Source: Akkermansiaceae bacterium (GTDB lineage Bacteria; Verrucomicrobiota; Verrucomicrobiia; Verrucomicrobiales; Akkermansiaceae). From it: 64,000 nt of DNA. Location: assembly GCA_024233115.1 (NCBI GenBank), contig JACKQB010000001.1, forward strand, positions 124,001 through 188,000, written 5' to 3'. The notes below the pieces were generated by a model, which did no database searches, was not told where the DNA came from, and saw only the letters and a list, made by a program, of their open reading frames with translations. The translations under genes and the position numbers were made by a program. This document shows, in pieces, positions 53,349-63,567 of this stretch; the first letter of the stretch is position 1; each line of letters begins with the position of its first letter.

Positions 53349-54029
53349 ATGCGCACCCTTACCCTGGTCGGACTCTGTTCCCTGACGGTTTCCTGTTCCC
53401 AACATTTCAGTGATGTGGAGTCAACAGCTGATGCTCTCCCTGTTTCTAACAACCATGTCCTGGCGAAGGCCGGTCTAGTGCGGGTTGCGGAGGTGGATCG
53501 CTCCATCCATGTGGACCTCCAGTATAAAGGGGCCACGACCTTGTCAAAAAAGCCGTTTTACGAGCCATCGTTTCCTGCACTGCTCCGACCTGAAACCGCG
53601 CGCCGCCTCAGTCATGCCAACCGCCTGGTCAAAGCCTACGGATACCGGATTATGGTCTGGGACGCATACCGGCCACCCATTGTGCAGAACAGACTCTGGG
53701 ATGCCTCGGGGCACAACGACACCTACGTCGCCAACCCGCACAATGCGGCGTCCCAGCACTCCTGTGGCACAGCGGTGGATGTCACCATGGTGACCTCGCG
53801 TGGCAAACCGGTCAAGATGCCCACGGGCTTCGATTCGTTTTCGCCGCTCGCGTCATCTAACTACCAGCACAAGGATCCCGAGATCAGAAGAAACCTCAAC
53901 ATCCTCCAAAGCGCGATGCGCCAGGCCGGTTTTTATCCACTGCCTGCCGAGTGGTGGCATTATATCGATAAGAATTACGAAAAATATCCTAACACCATTT
54001 CCCTGGAGTCGATCAAAGGCTCTTACTGA
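53349..54029 (+). CDS. D-alanyl-D-alanine dipeptidase, VanX/DdpX family
   Basis: This 226-residue zinc peptidase has metal ligands His137, Asp144 and His204, the general base Glu201 (SQHSCGTAVDV, EWWHY) and the substrate Arg108 in DAYRPP. VanX-type enzymes split D-Ala-D-Ala from cell-wall turnover. A lipoprotein signal (MRTLTLVGLCSLTVSC, Cys16) suggests membrane-bound action in the periplasm. There is no vanH or vanA nearby, so this is wall recycling, not glycopeptide resistance. Confidence 0.88.
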   Translation: MRTLTLVGLCSLTVSCSQHFSDVESTADALPVSNNHVLAKAGLVRVAEVDRSIHVDLQYKGATTLSKKPFYEPSFPALLRPETARRLSHANRLVKAYGYRIMVWDAYRPPIVQNRLWDASGHNDTYVANPHNAASQHSCGTAVDVTMVTSRGKPVKMPTGFDSFSPLASSNYQHKDPEIRRNLNILQSAMRQAGFYPLPAEWWHYIDKNYEKYPNTISLESIKGSY

Positions 54030-54033
54030 ATGT

Positions 54034-55449
54034 ATGAAAAATATCCCTGCAATGTTACTGGCCGGTTTGTGTCTGGTATCGTCATCGACGGCCCAGGTTA
54101 CCCCCCTTGTCGGAACCTACCTCGGCGATGGCCAGAGGAACTTCTACGGGGACTCGGCCCCGTCCCGTCTCCGTGTGCATTGGAAAGTTTACCTCGGCAG
54201 TGGTAGCACGATGTTAGGCTCGGTGGTGAAAACCTGGAAAGGCGCAGGCTGGACCGGTCAGCCCCTGGTGATCAGGGAAGGCGGAGAAACCTACCTGGTC
54301 CAGGGAACCCTGAGCCACCATATCAAAAAAATCCGCGCCCGAGACGGAAAGGTGGTCTGGAGCACCAGCGTGGGGGACGTCATCAAGGGTACACCCACTT
54401 TTGCCGATGTCGGTGGTAGCGATCCGGAAAACCGCTACGTGCTGATCACAGGCAGTCGTATGGGGCGGAACAATGATTTTATCAACGGCCCCGCCCACAG
54501 CCTTCACGGGGTGTCCTACATGACCGGTAAGATACTGTGGCGCCACAACAGCGTGCGCACCTACAGCAACAGCCGTGATGTCGATGCTTCGGCGTTGATG
54601 ATCGGCTCCAAGGCTTGTGTGCCGTTAGAAAATGGATACTTCACCGTGTTTTCACCCAGTCCCTCCAAGGCCAGGGTGAAGGACGGGTTTCCAGCTCCCA
54701 AAATTTACAAACAAATGCGGCTCTACAAAGACTCGGACATCGCCACCTACCGGAATGAGTTGTGCTGCGAATCCTCTCCCACCTTGTACCGGGGGAAAGC
54801 CTACGTCGCGGCGGGATGTGGTCGGGTCTATGCCTGTTCGACCGGTTTTGGCGGCCTGGGCTGGACCCTGGATGTCGGTGGGGACCTCAACGGGACGATG
54901 CCCTTGACCAACGACAGTCATCTCCTGTTAGGTATCGAACGTGAGTTCATCAGCGGGCAGGGTGGGGTGATGAAGGTCGAACCTGGTGGTGGTGTCAAAT
55001 GGTATTATCCACTGCCTAACAAACGGTTTTACACCTGGCAAGGAGGCCTGGTGGGCTCCCCCGCCGTCAACCATCGTTATGCGTCAGCCGGAAACAAAGA
55101 CCTCGCCTGCTTTGTCGGAGTGGACGGGATGCTGACCGTTGTGAACCATAAAAAAGTACAAGCTGGCGTGACGGTTGCCGGGCCACGCGGGAAAAACCGC
55201 TATCCGACGCCCGTAGTGCTGGACCAGGTGAAGCTGCCGACGGGCTCGATTTCCACACCTCTCTTTGTTGGTAACAGAATCGTCGTGGGATACGACAACG
55301 GCATGGATCTCTACGCCGTTGCTGAAAGCGGCAAACTCAGTCGTCTCGCCCGACTGGCTGGTCCGATGTTTGATGCCACCCCCATCGTTTGGAACCGCCG
55401 CATCTACGCCGGCTCCAAGGACGGGTATCTCTACTGCCTGGGTGACTGA
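54034..55449 (+). CDS. PQQ-binding-like beta-propeller protein
   Basis: The 471-residue product has a signal peptide (MKNIPAMLLAGLCLVSSSTA, about residue 20) and PQQ-type propeller repeats (IKKIRARDGKVVWSTSVGD, GVSYMTGKILWRHNSVR, GKAYVAAGCGRVYACSTGFG, NRRIYAGSKDGYLYCLGD). Such propellers occur in quinoprotein dehydrogenases and in BamB-like scaffolds; no quinone or calcium ligands can be assigned. The ATG is 4 nt after the dipeptidase stop; the two may form one unit. Confidence 0.82.
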   Translation: MKNIPAMLLAGLCLVSSSTAQVTPLVGTYLGDGQRNFYGDSAPSRLRVHWKVYLGSGSTMLGSVVKTWKGAGWTGQPLVIREGGETYLVQGTLSHHIKKIRARDGKVVWSTSVGDVIKGTPTFADVGGSDPENRYVLITGSRMGRNNDFINGPAHSLHGVSYMTGKILWRHNSVRTYSNSRDVDASALMIGSKACVPLENGYFTVFSPSPSKARVKDGFPAPKIYKQMRLYKDSDIATYRNELCCESSPTLYRGKAYVAAGCGRVYACSTGFGGLGWTLDVGGDLNGTMPLTNDSHLLLGIEREFISGQGGVMKVEPGGGVKWYYPLPNKRFYTWQGGLVGSPAVNHRYASAGNKDLACFVGVDGMLTVVNHKKVQAGVTVAGPRGKNRYPTPVVLDQVKLPTGSISTPLFVGNRIVVGYDNGMDLYAVAESGKLSRLARLAGPMFDATPIVWNRRIYAGSKDGYLYCLGD

Positions 55450-55470
55450 ACCGGAGTGGTTGAGTGTTTG

Positions 55471-58400
55471 TCATGGCAGTGCTACTTTCACCCTGCTGAA
55501 GCATCTTGCAGATGTGGCGGGATCGCAGGGCTCGTCCACGGTCACCCGTTCCCACTCAGGTGCACCTACGATGTCGCTCACAGTTTCAGTTCCTGAGAGT
55601 GGTTCGAATGAGCCCGGCGCCAGTGTTCCAGATTTCTGGGGAGTATAAATCAAACCGCTGCCCTTCCTTCGCACATATTCGACCCGAAGCACCGTTTCCC
55701 CATTGGTCTCAACGAGCTTCCCTCCAGGAAGTCCCGAGCTACCTCCGGCCTCCAGCGCGTGGGTATCCGATCCCGCTAGATTCATATTAAAGGCGTATTT
55801 CAGAAGATTGGGAACTCCATCGTCGAAGGGGATAGAATCGGGCAAGGCATCATTGCCTTGCAAAGCAGGATTCTCCGTAGCGAGTGTCTCATTGAATAGG
55901 TCGTTTGCTGTCATGCCTGTTCCGGCTAAAGATATGAGAAATGGATTCTCATCGAAATCATTGCTGATTATCCCTAATATGGTGTTTCGAGAACCTTCTG
56001 TAGAAGGAGTGAAAATCACTGTGAAGCTGGCTGAAGCTCCCGGTAGTATATAATCAGGAAGGCCACTTTGGATCAAGAAGTCCGAAGAATCCGCTCCATT
56101 CAGGGTTAAACTTAGGTTGGAAAGAGTGTCTTGGCCTGTATTCTTTACGCTAACTGTAAGCTCTAGTGGGGAGCCAATCGCAGAGGCCCCATAGTCTAGA
56201 GCCGGACCTCCAGAAATCAGGATCTGCCCAGCATTTTCGACCTCAATTTCCGGTTCAGGTAAGATGGTAATGCGCATGGCGTTGACGGCCCATGACGAGT
56301 AGGTCGCGCCGGACACTCCTATAACGAGGTCGTTTTCATCAACACCGTAGATGGATCCTGTACCTGCCGAAGGGTCGATTCCAGGTCTTTCACCCGACCA
56401 GATAACCCAGTTTTTTTCGGCCCACCCCTCCTCGCGTGTATTCCATTCCGCTCCTTGATGGGTGCCTAATAATTGACCATTCCCATCTTCGGTTCCATTT
56501 CTATTTCCATCTGGAAGCTTCACTAACGAATCGACTCCATCGAGTGTACGATAGATGCGGTATGCCACCTGTGCGGTGGATGGAGAGGTTGCCGATAAGA
56601 GTTCAATTTTATAACGACGGGAAGGGTCCAGTCCGGAGATCGCGAACACGTAGCTGGCGCCCATATCACCAAGGATGTAGTCGGCAACCGACTCCGGATC
56701 GACCCAATCCTTTGGGTTTCCTGAGTTCCAGTGTGCCTGGCCGGGAACCCCTTGATAGTTTCCATCGTTCCAATACGCCCCATTTGCCACTCCCAGATCA
56801 CTGGCATTATGGGCCAGCAGCTCATGATCGAGTTGCCCGAATCCACGGATAAATATCTGGGAGGGATTTCGGTTTCGATCAATCAATTCCATGGGATTGC
56901 CAGTGTTTAGTGCCTCCGCCGGCACATGTGCCCAGTTACCATTAGACCGGAGTTTGCCAAAATTAATAAGGTAATCAGCCACCGGTGGACCCGAGGGCGG
57001 CAGAGAATAGATGTTGGTAGGGTCGCTTCCCGCATTGATTTCGTCTAAGTCACTGTACGTATCTCCGTCACTGTCAGTTTCAGTATCAAGCGTTCCATAC
57101 AGATCCTCTTCCTCGGCCTCTGTGAGGCCGTCATTGTCTGCATCTTCCGTCCTGTCATCCTGAATCGTGATTACGAATTCTTTCTCCAAGGTTAGGGCAA
57201 ATTGATCCGTCGCTCTTATTCTGATGTATCGAGTAGCCTGGGTCTCTTGGTCAAAAACAACGTTGGTTAGCAACTCACTTCCAACGATTCTGAAACTTGT
57301 GTTATCTGCGTCTCCCGTTCCTGTTACGAGACTGAAGCTAATGGTCTCATCAGGATCTTCGTCCGTAGCGGATAGATTACCAACATGAGTCCAAGCCGTG
57401 AGATTTTCGAAAACGGATGCCGAATCAAGCTCGATCGATGTCGGGGGAGTCATGAACAGGGATCCGACTCCAATAACACCAATATCAAATGGATTTTTCA
57501 CCGGATCATTACTGGCGATCCGTAATGATGCTCGTTTCACGCCCTCCGTTGTAGGTGTGAAACGAACCCGGAAAGTCGTGGATTCAGCAGGGTTCAGCGA
57601 GGAAGCCGGAGACGTGGCCAGGGCATACTCGCTAGAGTCGGGACCGGAAATACTTACAGAAATCCCAGTCAGCACAGATGCCCCCGTGTTGTAGATAGTG
57701 ATTTCCCGCTCCTCTATGGTGCCGAGCCGTATCTCGCCGAAATCCAACGAAGACGAGTTATTTGCAAGATACTGGCCGACCGGGTGTTCAACTGTGATAT
57801 CGGGGGCATTGAGATTACCCGTGGTGGGTCCGATCACGCGCAGGCCGGACTTTGCGAGTACACCGGGCTGGCCATTCCATCCTGAGTAAAACAAATTGTC
57901 TCCCACCGCAGTCATGGCACCACCCGTGGCGACACCGCTCAAAAATGAAGGGCCGAGTTCCTCGACGAGAATGATGGAGTCTCCGTCGGTTGCACGGAGT
58001 TCCCTACCGCTTTCCTCATCCTCTGACACAAAATACATCCATCCTCCGATTACTGGTCCAGGGATAAATCCATACAACCCAGGAACCTTTTTCGTATTTT
58101 CCACAGTGCCGTCAGATGTCCACATGGCAATTCCTGTTCCGTCATCGGCTTCGAAGTAAAATTTACCAGCAAACGAGGCGAATCTGGGTTCCCAGATATT
58201 CGCGAAAACGCCTAACTTGATCGTCCCACTGTTCGTTCCATCACTCACCCATAGGTTCTCGATGGCCGCCCCATCACGGGCTTTGAAAAAAACCTTGCCA
58301 TCGTGGGCGGTTAACCCCTTGGGATAGGAACCATAGTGAGGTGTATCCTGCCTGATGTCACTGACCATGGAGGTTCCGGCTGAGGTGCCATCTGATTTCC

Positions 58401-61400
58401 ACAGTTCCGTTCCGAAGCCTGTCGATCCAGCTCTAAAATAAAGAACACCAGCAGATGCCTCGAAATTACCCGCTTCGACATCAATATCTGATTCGTTAAC
58501 ATTCCCTGTCCCCGTTGTCTTCACCAAGCTCGTGCCAGCCAGAGTTCCGTCCGTTTGCCAGACACTGTGGTTCGATGCAGAATCTTCCGCGCCGAAATAA
58601 ACAAAACCGTTGAACACGAAAGAAGCCACGTTCTCTGTAAAGATGTTATGTTTTAGGTCGGGGGTAAGTTCAACGAGATCGTCAGTGGCCGGATTGAGAG
58701 CGTATAATGAGTATAACTTATGTGGTAATAGGATGACTTTTCCGGATAGTTCTACAGCAACTAATTCAGAATAATCGAAGGCACCCGATGGGCCTACTTT
58801 GAGATCCATGACCATCTCAGTTCCTGCTTCGGTGCCGTCTGTTTTCCATAGTTCTCTGCCATGTATCTCATCATCTGCGGTAAAATATAATATCCCGTTT
58901 GCCACGAAGAATCCTGTAGGCCCTATACCTACCGTCCCAGGCGTGATATCCTTAACTAGAGTGGTTCCGGTCAGCGTTCCGTCACTCTTCCAAAGTTCCC
59001 TCCCTTCCGGCCCATCTCCATTGAAGAACAACTGACCATTGAACGAGATACTGCTATGCACGCTGCCAAGGCTCGTTCCCAAGTCGAATAAAAGTTCCGT
59101 TCCGGATTCGCTGCCATCGCTTCCCCACAGCTCCCTGCCGCTGGCTCCTCCATCAAATGCCGGTGCGTAAAGGTAATCGCCCAAAACCAGCGGCAACGTG
59201 TCTGGAGTGCTGCTGCCAATTCCTTGATTGATATCTTTTACCAATTCCACACTCAAGCCGTCAGTTCGGTAGAGCTCTTCGCCGTGAATGCCATCATCCG
59301 CCCAGAAAAAGACGAAACTTGTCCCCGCCACCATAGACAGGATATCCGTGCCTCCGGACCCGGAGGTGAAATCAGTTACCATGTGTGTTCCAGCCGCAGT
59401 ACCATCCGTAATCCAGAGTTCCTTGCCGTGACTGCCGTCGGTTGCCGTGAAAAGAAGCTTGTTGCCATAGGCAACTAAATCGGCTGGTGAAGAACTCCCA
59501 TTGGGATTGATCTCTGCCACCTGGACAGTTCCAGATTGCGTTCCATCGCTCATCCACAACTCTGAACCTGAGTCAGCACTATATGCCCTGAAGTAGACTT
59601 TTCCACCGGCCACCACCATGCGGCGTTCACTTGTGAAGCTTGATGGTGATCCGACGCGGATGTCTTTCAACTGCAAGGTTCCCTCCGAGGTTCCGTCCGT
59701 GATCCACAGTTCAGTTCCTGATGTCCCGTCGTTGGCTTGGAAAAGGGCATTGTCTCCCAAACTTACAAAATATGGGTCGACCCCGCTGGAAGTTCCCACA
59801 CGAATATCCGCTACTAATGTGGTGCCTTCAGGCGTTCCATCTGTGAACCATAATTCCCTGCCAATATCACTTCTTGTCGCGGCGAATACGTGGCCGCCTG
59901 CAACCTTTGCCCCAGGACCTGGATAACTATTCCCGCTTCCCGCTTCGATATCCTTGATCAGGACGGTGCCTTCGGGTGTTCCATCTGAAAAGAAAAGCTC
60001 CAGGCCAGAGTCAGCGTTCTGACCAGTAAACAGTATTCCCCCTTGCACCGCTGCCATCAGATAGCCCGGAACAATCACCCCTGATCCTGTCCCAGGATTC
60101 AGATCAATAACCATCTTTGTGCCTTCCGTGGTGCCGTCTGTCACCCAAAGTTCGCGGCCATTAGAATCATTGAACCCTACAAAATATGCTTTGTCCCCCG
60201 ATATCAAAAATGTCGGTGTCGAGCCGTCTGCGGCACCTTTTATGACGCCGCTTAATCCAGATACCCCAGCAGCGCGACTGAGTTGTATTGTACCACCGGG
60301 AGAAACCAAATCCGTGTACCAGAGTTTGTAACCGTTGGAAGTGGTGAACAGGGCGCCATTTCCAAAACTCGTCAAGTTTTGTGGGTTGAAACTTGATGTT
60401 CCCGTATCAACTGTGAAAATTCCATCGCTTGTGTAATCGGACGGACGTTCCACAAGCGCCGCAGTCAGAGCAATGTCAAACGGGCTCTCATCAGGGTCGC
60501 TGCTGGTGACATGAAGTGTGGCGGAGTAGGCGTCGAAATTATTCGCCGCGAATGCGATTATGAAGCTGGTGGACTCGCCGGGCGCAAGCGAACTGGCCGT
60601 CCCTGCTGTATCCACAGAGAACAGTGCGGCATCAGAGCCGTCGATACTGAACGAGATTCCAGTAAGGTCTTCGCCGCCGGTATTGGTGATCAAGATTTGC
60701 TTTGCACCTCTTGGCACATCGGAGTCAAGATTACCAAAATCGATACCGGATGCGGCATCAACCAGCACTTGGCTGCCATTGGTAATAGCAATATCTGCTG
60801 GAGGAATCAGACCTGCGCCCTGTAGATGGATTTCAAAAGAGGTTTCGTCTGGGTCATCGCTAGCAACCGTCAGAATGGCAGTGCGGGTACCAATACCGCT
60901 CGGTGCGAAAATCACACCGAACGTGGCGGTTTGTCCTGGCTCAATCACATCCGGAACACCGGCCCCTGAAATTCTGAAGTCGCCTGGATTGGCGCCAGCC
61001 ATAGTCATGGAAATTCCGCTGAGTGGATATCCTCCCGTGTTGGAAATCATGAAAATTTCTTCTGCCGCCTCCAAACCCATGGTCTCACTTCCCAGGTCGA
61101 CCCCTTGGGCTGGTGTGGTAAGCTCCTGGGTTTTATGGAAGATCGCAATATCCGGCTGGACGCCCGTACCCGTGATCTGGATGTCAAACTGCCCTTCATC
61201 TAGGTCACTGCTGCGTATGCGGAGTATACCGGTTCTTACGCCAAGAGTCGCGGGTGAAAACGTTACGCTGAAATTTGTAGTGGCGCCGGGCTGGACAGTT
61301 GTAGCCAAAGCGTTTGTGTTAAGCGTAAAGTCCTGGGCGATTGAGCCGATCAGCTGGACTTGTAGTTCGGTCAAAGGACTTGTTCCCGTGTTTGATATCG

Positions 61401-62418
61401 TGAAGACTTCAGCGCCGCCACTGGCCCTGACCAAACTCTTGCCAAACTCAACCGTCGACATCCCATTGTCCAGTCCGCCGCTTCCGTTGGAGATCTCGAT
61501 CTCAGGGGCTTGGCCCGTTGCTGTCAGGTTGATCTCGAAAGGATTCTCATCGGAATCATCACTTGTGATCTGAAGCTTGGCTGTCCTCGTCCCCAGCCCC
61601 TTGGGTGTGAAAACGATGCTGAGCGTGTCTTGTGTTCCTGGTGTAATCGACGATCCCAGTCCAGACGTATCGAGACTGAAATCTGTGGCGTGCACACCGG
61701 AGATTATTGCGGAAACATTCCCGAGAACCAAATCACCACTGTTTTTCACGACCAGTGATTGAGAGCTTCCTGTTGTGCCCACAACAGCGGCCCCGAACGT
61801 GAGTCCGGCACCTCCCGATACAAGTTGAGTCGCTCCCTTCGACACTTCTATCTCACCTGTGGTTACTACTATAATGTTTAGGTTATCGATCGCCCAGTGG
61901 TCGTAATTTGAACCGCTGTGTGAGATCTGACGAAATCTGAATTTCGTCGCCGATCCCATCGCTCCAGCGGGAATTGGAAACGTGAACGACTGCCAGGTTT
62001 TGTTTTGGAAGTCATTCCCTATCTGGATATAGCCTGCACCATTGGTGGAATACTCCAGAATAATCGCTTCATATTGGGATGGAACCAGATTGACATCTTC
62101 CCACGGCAACCCGTTTCCGGAACCCAATGCAATGTCAAAGGCTATGGTGCCACCTCCCCGGGTATCAATGGGTACTGTTGTTGCCGCACGGGTTCCAGTT
62201 CCTCCAAACCACAGACTCTTGCCTGTGGAACCCGGTCCAGCTTGCTGACCATGTTGGTTTGCTTCCACTGTGCCTTCAAAATTCGACCACAGTGATTGAT
62301 CAATATCGGGATCGAAATCGTCCGTATGCCCAACGGCATGTAAACGGGTGATCAGAATCAGAAACAATAAGGCAAAAACAATACGGTGTGTGTGTGTATT
62401 ACAGGTAGAATTTTTCAT
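55471..62418 (-). CDS. Giant choice-of-anchor-D / ELWxxDGT-repeat surface protein
   Basis: The 2315-residue product has a signal peptide (to about residue 29, RLHA-VG), a lectin-like N-terminal domain (about 35-185), four ASPM-SPD-2-Hydin (choice-of-anchor D) Ig-like domains (about 190-690), about 15 ELWxxDGT-type repeats of roughly 50 residues (about 700-1500, for example ELWVTDGTTEGT, ELFFSDGTPEGT), another SPD-2 domain, a cadherin-like domain, a calcium-binding thrombospondin-3-like stretch (DADNDGLTEAEEEDLYG), a further beta domain and a last SPD-2 domain. It is probably secreted or surface-bound for adhesion. The start MKNSTCN at 62418 is preferred. Its codons look more AT-rich than its neighbours', so transfer is possible. 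Confidence 0.92.
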   Translation of the reverse strand: MKNSTCNTHTHRIVFALLFLILITRLHAVGHTDDFDPDIDQSLWSNFEGTVEANQHGQQAGPGSTGKSLWFGGTGTRAATTVPIDTRGGGTIAFDIALGSGNGLPWEDVNLVPSQYEAIILEYSTNGAGYIQIGNDFQNKTWQSFTFPIPAGAMGSATKFRFRQISHSGSNYDHWAIDNLNIIVVTTGEIEVSKGATQLVSGGAGLTFGAAVVGTTGSSQSLVVKNSGDLVLGNVSAIISGVHATDFSLDTSGLGSSITPGTQDTLSIVFTPKGLGTRTAKLQITSDDSDENPFEINLTATGQAPEIEISNGSGGLDNGMSTVEFGKSLVRASGGAEVFTISNTGTSPLTELQVQLIGSIAQDFTLNTNALATTVQPGATTNFSVTFSPATLGVRTGILRIRSSDLDEGQFDIQITGTGVQPDIAIFHKTQELTTPAQGVDLGSETMGLEAAEEIFMISNTGGYPLSGISMTMAGANPGDFRISGAGVPDVIEPGQTATFGVIFAPSGIGTRTAILTVASDDPDETSFEIHLQGAGLIPPADIAITNGSQVLVDAASGIDFGNLDSDVPRGAKQILITNTGGEDLTGISFSIDGSDAALFSVDTAGTASSLAPGESTSFIIAFAANNFDAYSATLHVTSSDPDESPFDIALTAALVERPSDYTSDGIFTVDTGTSSFNPQNLTSFGNGALFTTSNGYKLWYTDLVSPGGTIQLSRAAGVSGLSGVIKGAADGSTPTFLISGDKAYFVGFNDSNGRELWVTDGTTEGTKMVIDLNPGTGSGVIVPGYLMAAVQGGILFTGQNADSGLELFFSDGTPEGTVLIKDIEAGSGNSYPGPGAKVAGGHVFAATRSDIGRELWFTDGTPEGTTLVADIRVGTSSGVDPYFVSLGDNALFQANDGTSGTELWITDGTSEGTLQLKDIRVGSPSSFTSERRMVVAGGKVYFRAYSADSGSELWMSDGTQSGTVQVAEINPNGSSSPADLVAYGNKLLFTATDGSHGKELWITDGTAAGTHMVTDFTSGSGGTDILSMVAGTSFVFFWADDGIHGEELYRTDGLSVELVKDINQGIGSSTPDTLPLVLGDYLYAPAFDGGASGRELWGSDGSESGTELLFDLGTSLGSVHSSISFNGQLFFNGDGPEGRELWKSDGTLTGTTLVKDITPGTVGIGPTGFFVANGILYFTADDEIHGRELWKTDGTEAGTEMVMDLKVGPSGAFDYSELVAVELSGKVILLPHKLYSLYALNPATDDLVELTPDLKHNIFTENVASFVFNGFVYFGAEDSASNHSVWQTDGTLAGTSLVKTTGTGNVNESDIDVEAGNFEASAGVLYFRAGSTGFGTELWKSDGTSAGTSMVSDIRQDTPHYGSYPKGLTAHDGKVFFKARDGAAIENLWVSDGTNSGTIKLGVFANIWEPRFASFAGKFYFEADDGTGIAMWTSDGTVENTKKVPGLYGFIPGPVIGGWMYFVSEDEESGRELRATDGDSIILVEELGPSFLSGVATGGAMTAVGDNLFYSGWNGQPGVLAKSGLRVIGPTTGNLNAPDITVEHPVGQYLANNSSSLDFGEIRLGTIEEREITIYNTGASVLTGISVSISGPDSSEYALATSPASSLNPAESTTFRVRFTPTTEGVKRASLRIASNDPVKNPFDIGVIGVGSLFMTPPTSIELDSASVFENLTAWTHVGNLSATDEDPDETISFSLVTGTGDADNTSFRIVGSELLTNVVFDQETQATRYIRIRATDQFALTLEKEFVITIQDDRTEDADNDGLTEAEEEDLYGTLDTETDSDGDTYSDLDEINAGSDPTNIYSLPPSGPPVADYLINFGKLRSNGNWAHVPAEALNTGNPMELIDRNRNPSQIFIRGFGQLDHELLAHNASDLGVANGAYWNDGNYQGVPGQAHWNSGNPKDWVDPESVADYILGDMGASYVFAISGLDPSRRYKIELLSATSPSTAQVAYRIYRTLDGVDSLVKLPDGNRNGTEDGNGQLLGTHQGAEWNTREEGWAEKNWVIWSGERPGIDPSAGTGSIYGVDENDLVIGVSGATYSSWAVNAMRITILPEPEIEVENAGQILISGGPALDYGASAIGSPLELTVSVKNTGQDTLSNLSLTLNGADSSDFLIQSGLPDYILPGASASFTVIFTPSTEGSRNTILGIISNDFDENPFLISLAGTGMTANDLFNETLATENPALQGNDALPDSIPFDDGVPNLLKYAFNMNLAGSDTHALEAGGSSGLPGGKLVETNGETVLRVEYVRRKGSGLIYTPQKSGTLAPGSFEPLSGTETVSDIVGAPEWERVTVDEPCDPATSARCFSRVKVALP

Positions 62419-62561
62419 AATCATGGTTGCTCTGGTGGTGGATTATGTATCTGATCACGACTCGTTAGTTGTTAGGGGTTGGCTGGGCTCTAAACAGGTA
62501 TTTTATGCAATGTGAAGAAAGGATGAGTGGTCATCATCGCATCAGAAAGGGGCACTCTTAT

Positions 62562-62604
62562 AATTCGCAAACGGAGGGGCGAGGTTACCGAATTTTTGCG
62601 AATT
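62562..62604. promoter_or_regulatory. 10-bp inverted repeat upstream of the giant gene
   Basis: AATTCGCAAA (62562-62571) and TTTGCGAATT (62595-62604) are perfect inverted copies separated by 23 nt, about 145 bp upstream of the giant gene start. A further CGAATT lies at 62619. It could be an operator pair; no regulator can be named. Confidence 0.4.
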
Positions 62605-62641
62605 GATGCATTTTTGTCCGAATTCCCCCTGATTCTTAAAC

Positions 62642-62670
62642 GAAAAACCCCCAACTTATTGATGGGGGTA
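62642..62670 (-). terminator. Second terminator of L,D-transpeptidase gene
   Basis: The 7-bp stem ACCCCCA/TGGGGGT (62647-62670) is followed on the minus strand by TTTTTCG. It lies directly downstream of the first terminator at 62676, in the same direction. Confidence 0.65.
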
Positions 62671-62675
62671 TTGAT

Positions 62676-62710
62676 AAAAAAACAGGGAGCCTTCCTAAGA
62701 AAGCTCCCTG
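62676..62710 (-). terminator. Terminator of L,D-transpeptidase gene
   Basis: The 8-bp stem CAGGGAGC/GCTCCCTG (62683-62690 with 62703-62710) is followed on the minus strand by TTTTTTTATC, 46 nt after the stop codon of the minus-strand transpeptidase gene. Confidence 0.88.
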
Positions 62711-62756
62711 ATGTGACAGAGTGTATTTTTACCGACTACCGGCTACTAACCACCGT

Positions 62757-63449
62757 CTACTGATACGTCGGCTTTTTATGCTGGGTAAAGAACTCGTTGG
62801 TCACCATCATCTTGTGAGGGTTGTTCGGCAGTGGGGTGGAGTCGGGAGGGCGCGGGATATCGCGGCCGATGGTGGCGTCCTCCGGTAGACTGTGTGCGAT
62901 GTAAACCGGCGTGCCGTTGCTAACCAGACGGAAGAACTTGGGCGCGACGTTTTTATGCATCCTCAGGCAGCCGTGCGAGGCGGGGAAGGGTTTCATCCAG
63001 CCCGTGTGGAATCCGTAGGCCCCCTTGAATTCACACCAGTAGGGCATCGGCGTTCCCTTGAACTGCCACCCCGCCGGCTTGTTTTTCAAATAGCAAGGGA
63101 TCACACGATCCCCGTTGATGGCATAACCGTGCGTGTTGGCGCGATGGTAGTGGGTTTTGTTGAAAATGCGAAAGCTTCCCTTCGGGGTGGGGTTTGACGC
63201 TGTGCCCACCGTCACCGGCATGATCAGCAGTGGGCGGTTGCCCTCCATCACGTAGGCCATACGGTTGTTGGTTGATACCTTGACCCTGACATTGGCCGGG
63301 TTGCTGGGCAGGCTTGCGGGGCGGTCATACGCCTCATACTTGGCCATCAAAGCCGACATCGATCCGCCGCCTCCGGTGGTTGAGCACGAGTTCAGACCAA
63401 GGCAGGCGAAGCCGGCCAACGACACGGTGAGTAGTAGCTTGATATTCAT
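62757..63449 (-). CDS. L,D-transpeptidase (YkuD domain) lipoprotein
   Basis: The 230-residue product has a lipoprotein signal (MNIKLLLTVSLAGFACLGLN then SC, Cys22) and a YkuD catalytic domain (about 53-180) with the active-site motif SHGCLRMH (158-165, Cys161) and the upstream His148 (GFHTG). Such enzymes make 3-3 peptidoglycan cross-links or attach proteins to the wall in the periplasm. The start at 63449 is chosen because the longer frame puts 13 residues before the signal peptide. Confidence 0.92.
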   Translation of the reverse strand: MNIKLLLTVSLAGFACLGLNSCSTTGGGGSMSALMAKYEAYDRPASLPSNPANVRVKVSTNNRMAYVMEGNRPLLIMPVTVGTASNPTPKGSFRIFNKTHYHRANTHGYAINGDRVIPCYLKNKPAGWQFKGTPMPYWCEFKGAYGFHTGWMKPFPASHGCLRMHKNVAPKFFRLVSNGTPVYIAHSLPEDATIGRDIPRPPDSTPLPNNPHKMMVTNEFFTQHKKPTYQ

Positions 63450-63567
63450 AACTTCCCGTATACTGACTGCTGGTTCTGTTTTCTGCAAGGAGGAAAAGCG
63501 TTACAATCTCGTAAGCACCAAGCTTGATGCTTGCATTTTCAGCTGAAAACCCGCATCAACCCGCGTC

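Noticed and set aside
53349..54029. Glycopeptide resistance locus because of the VanX-like gene
   Set aside because: No vanH, vanA/B ligase or vanRS genes are nearby; the lipoprotein signal fits wall recycling.
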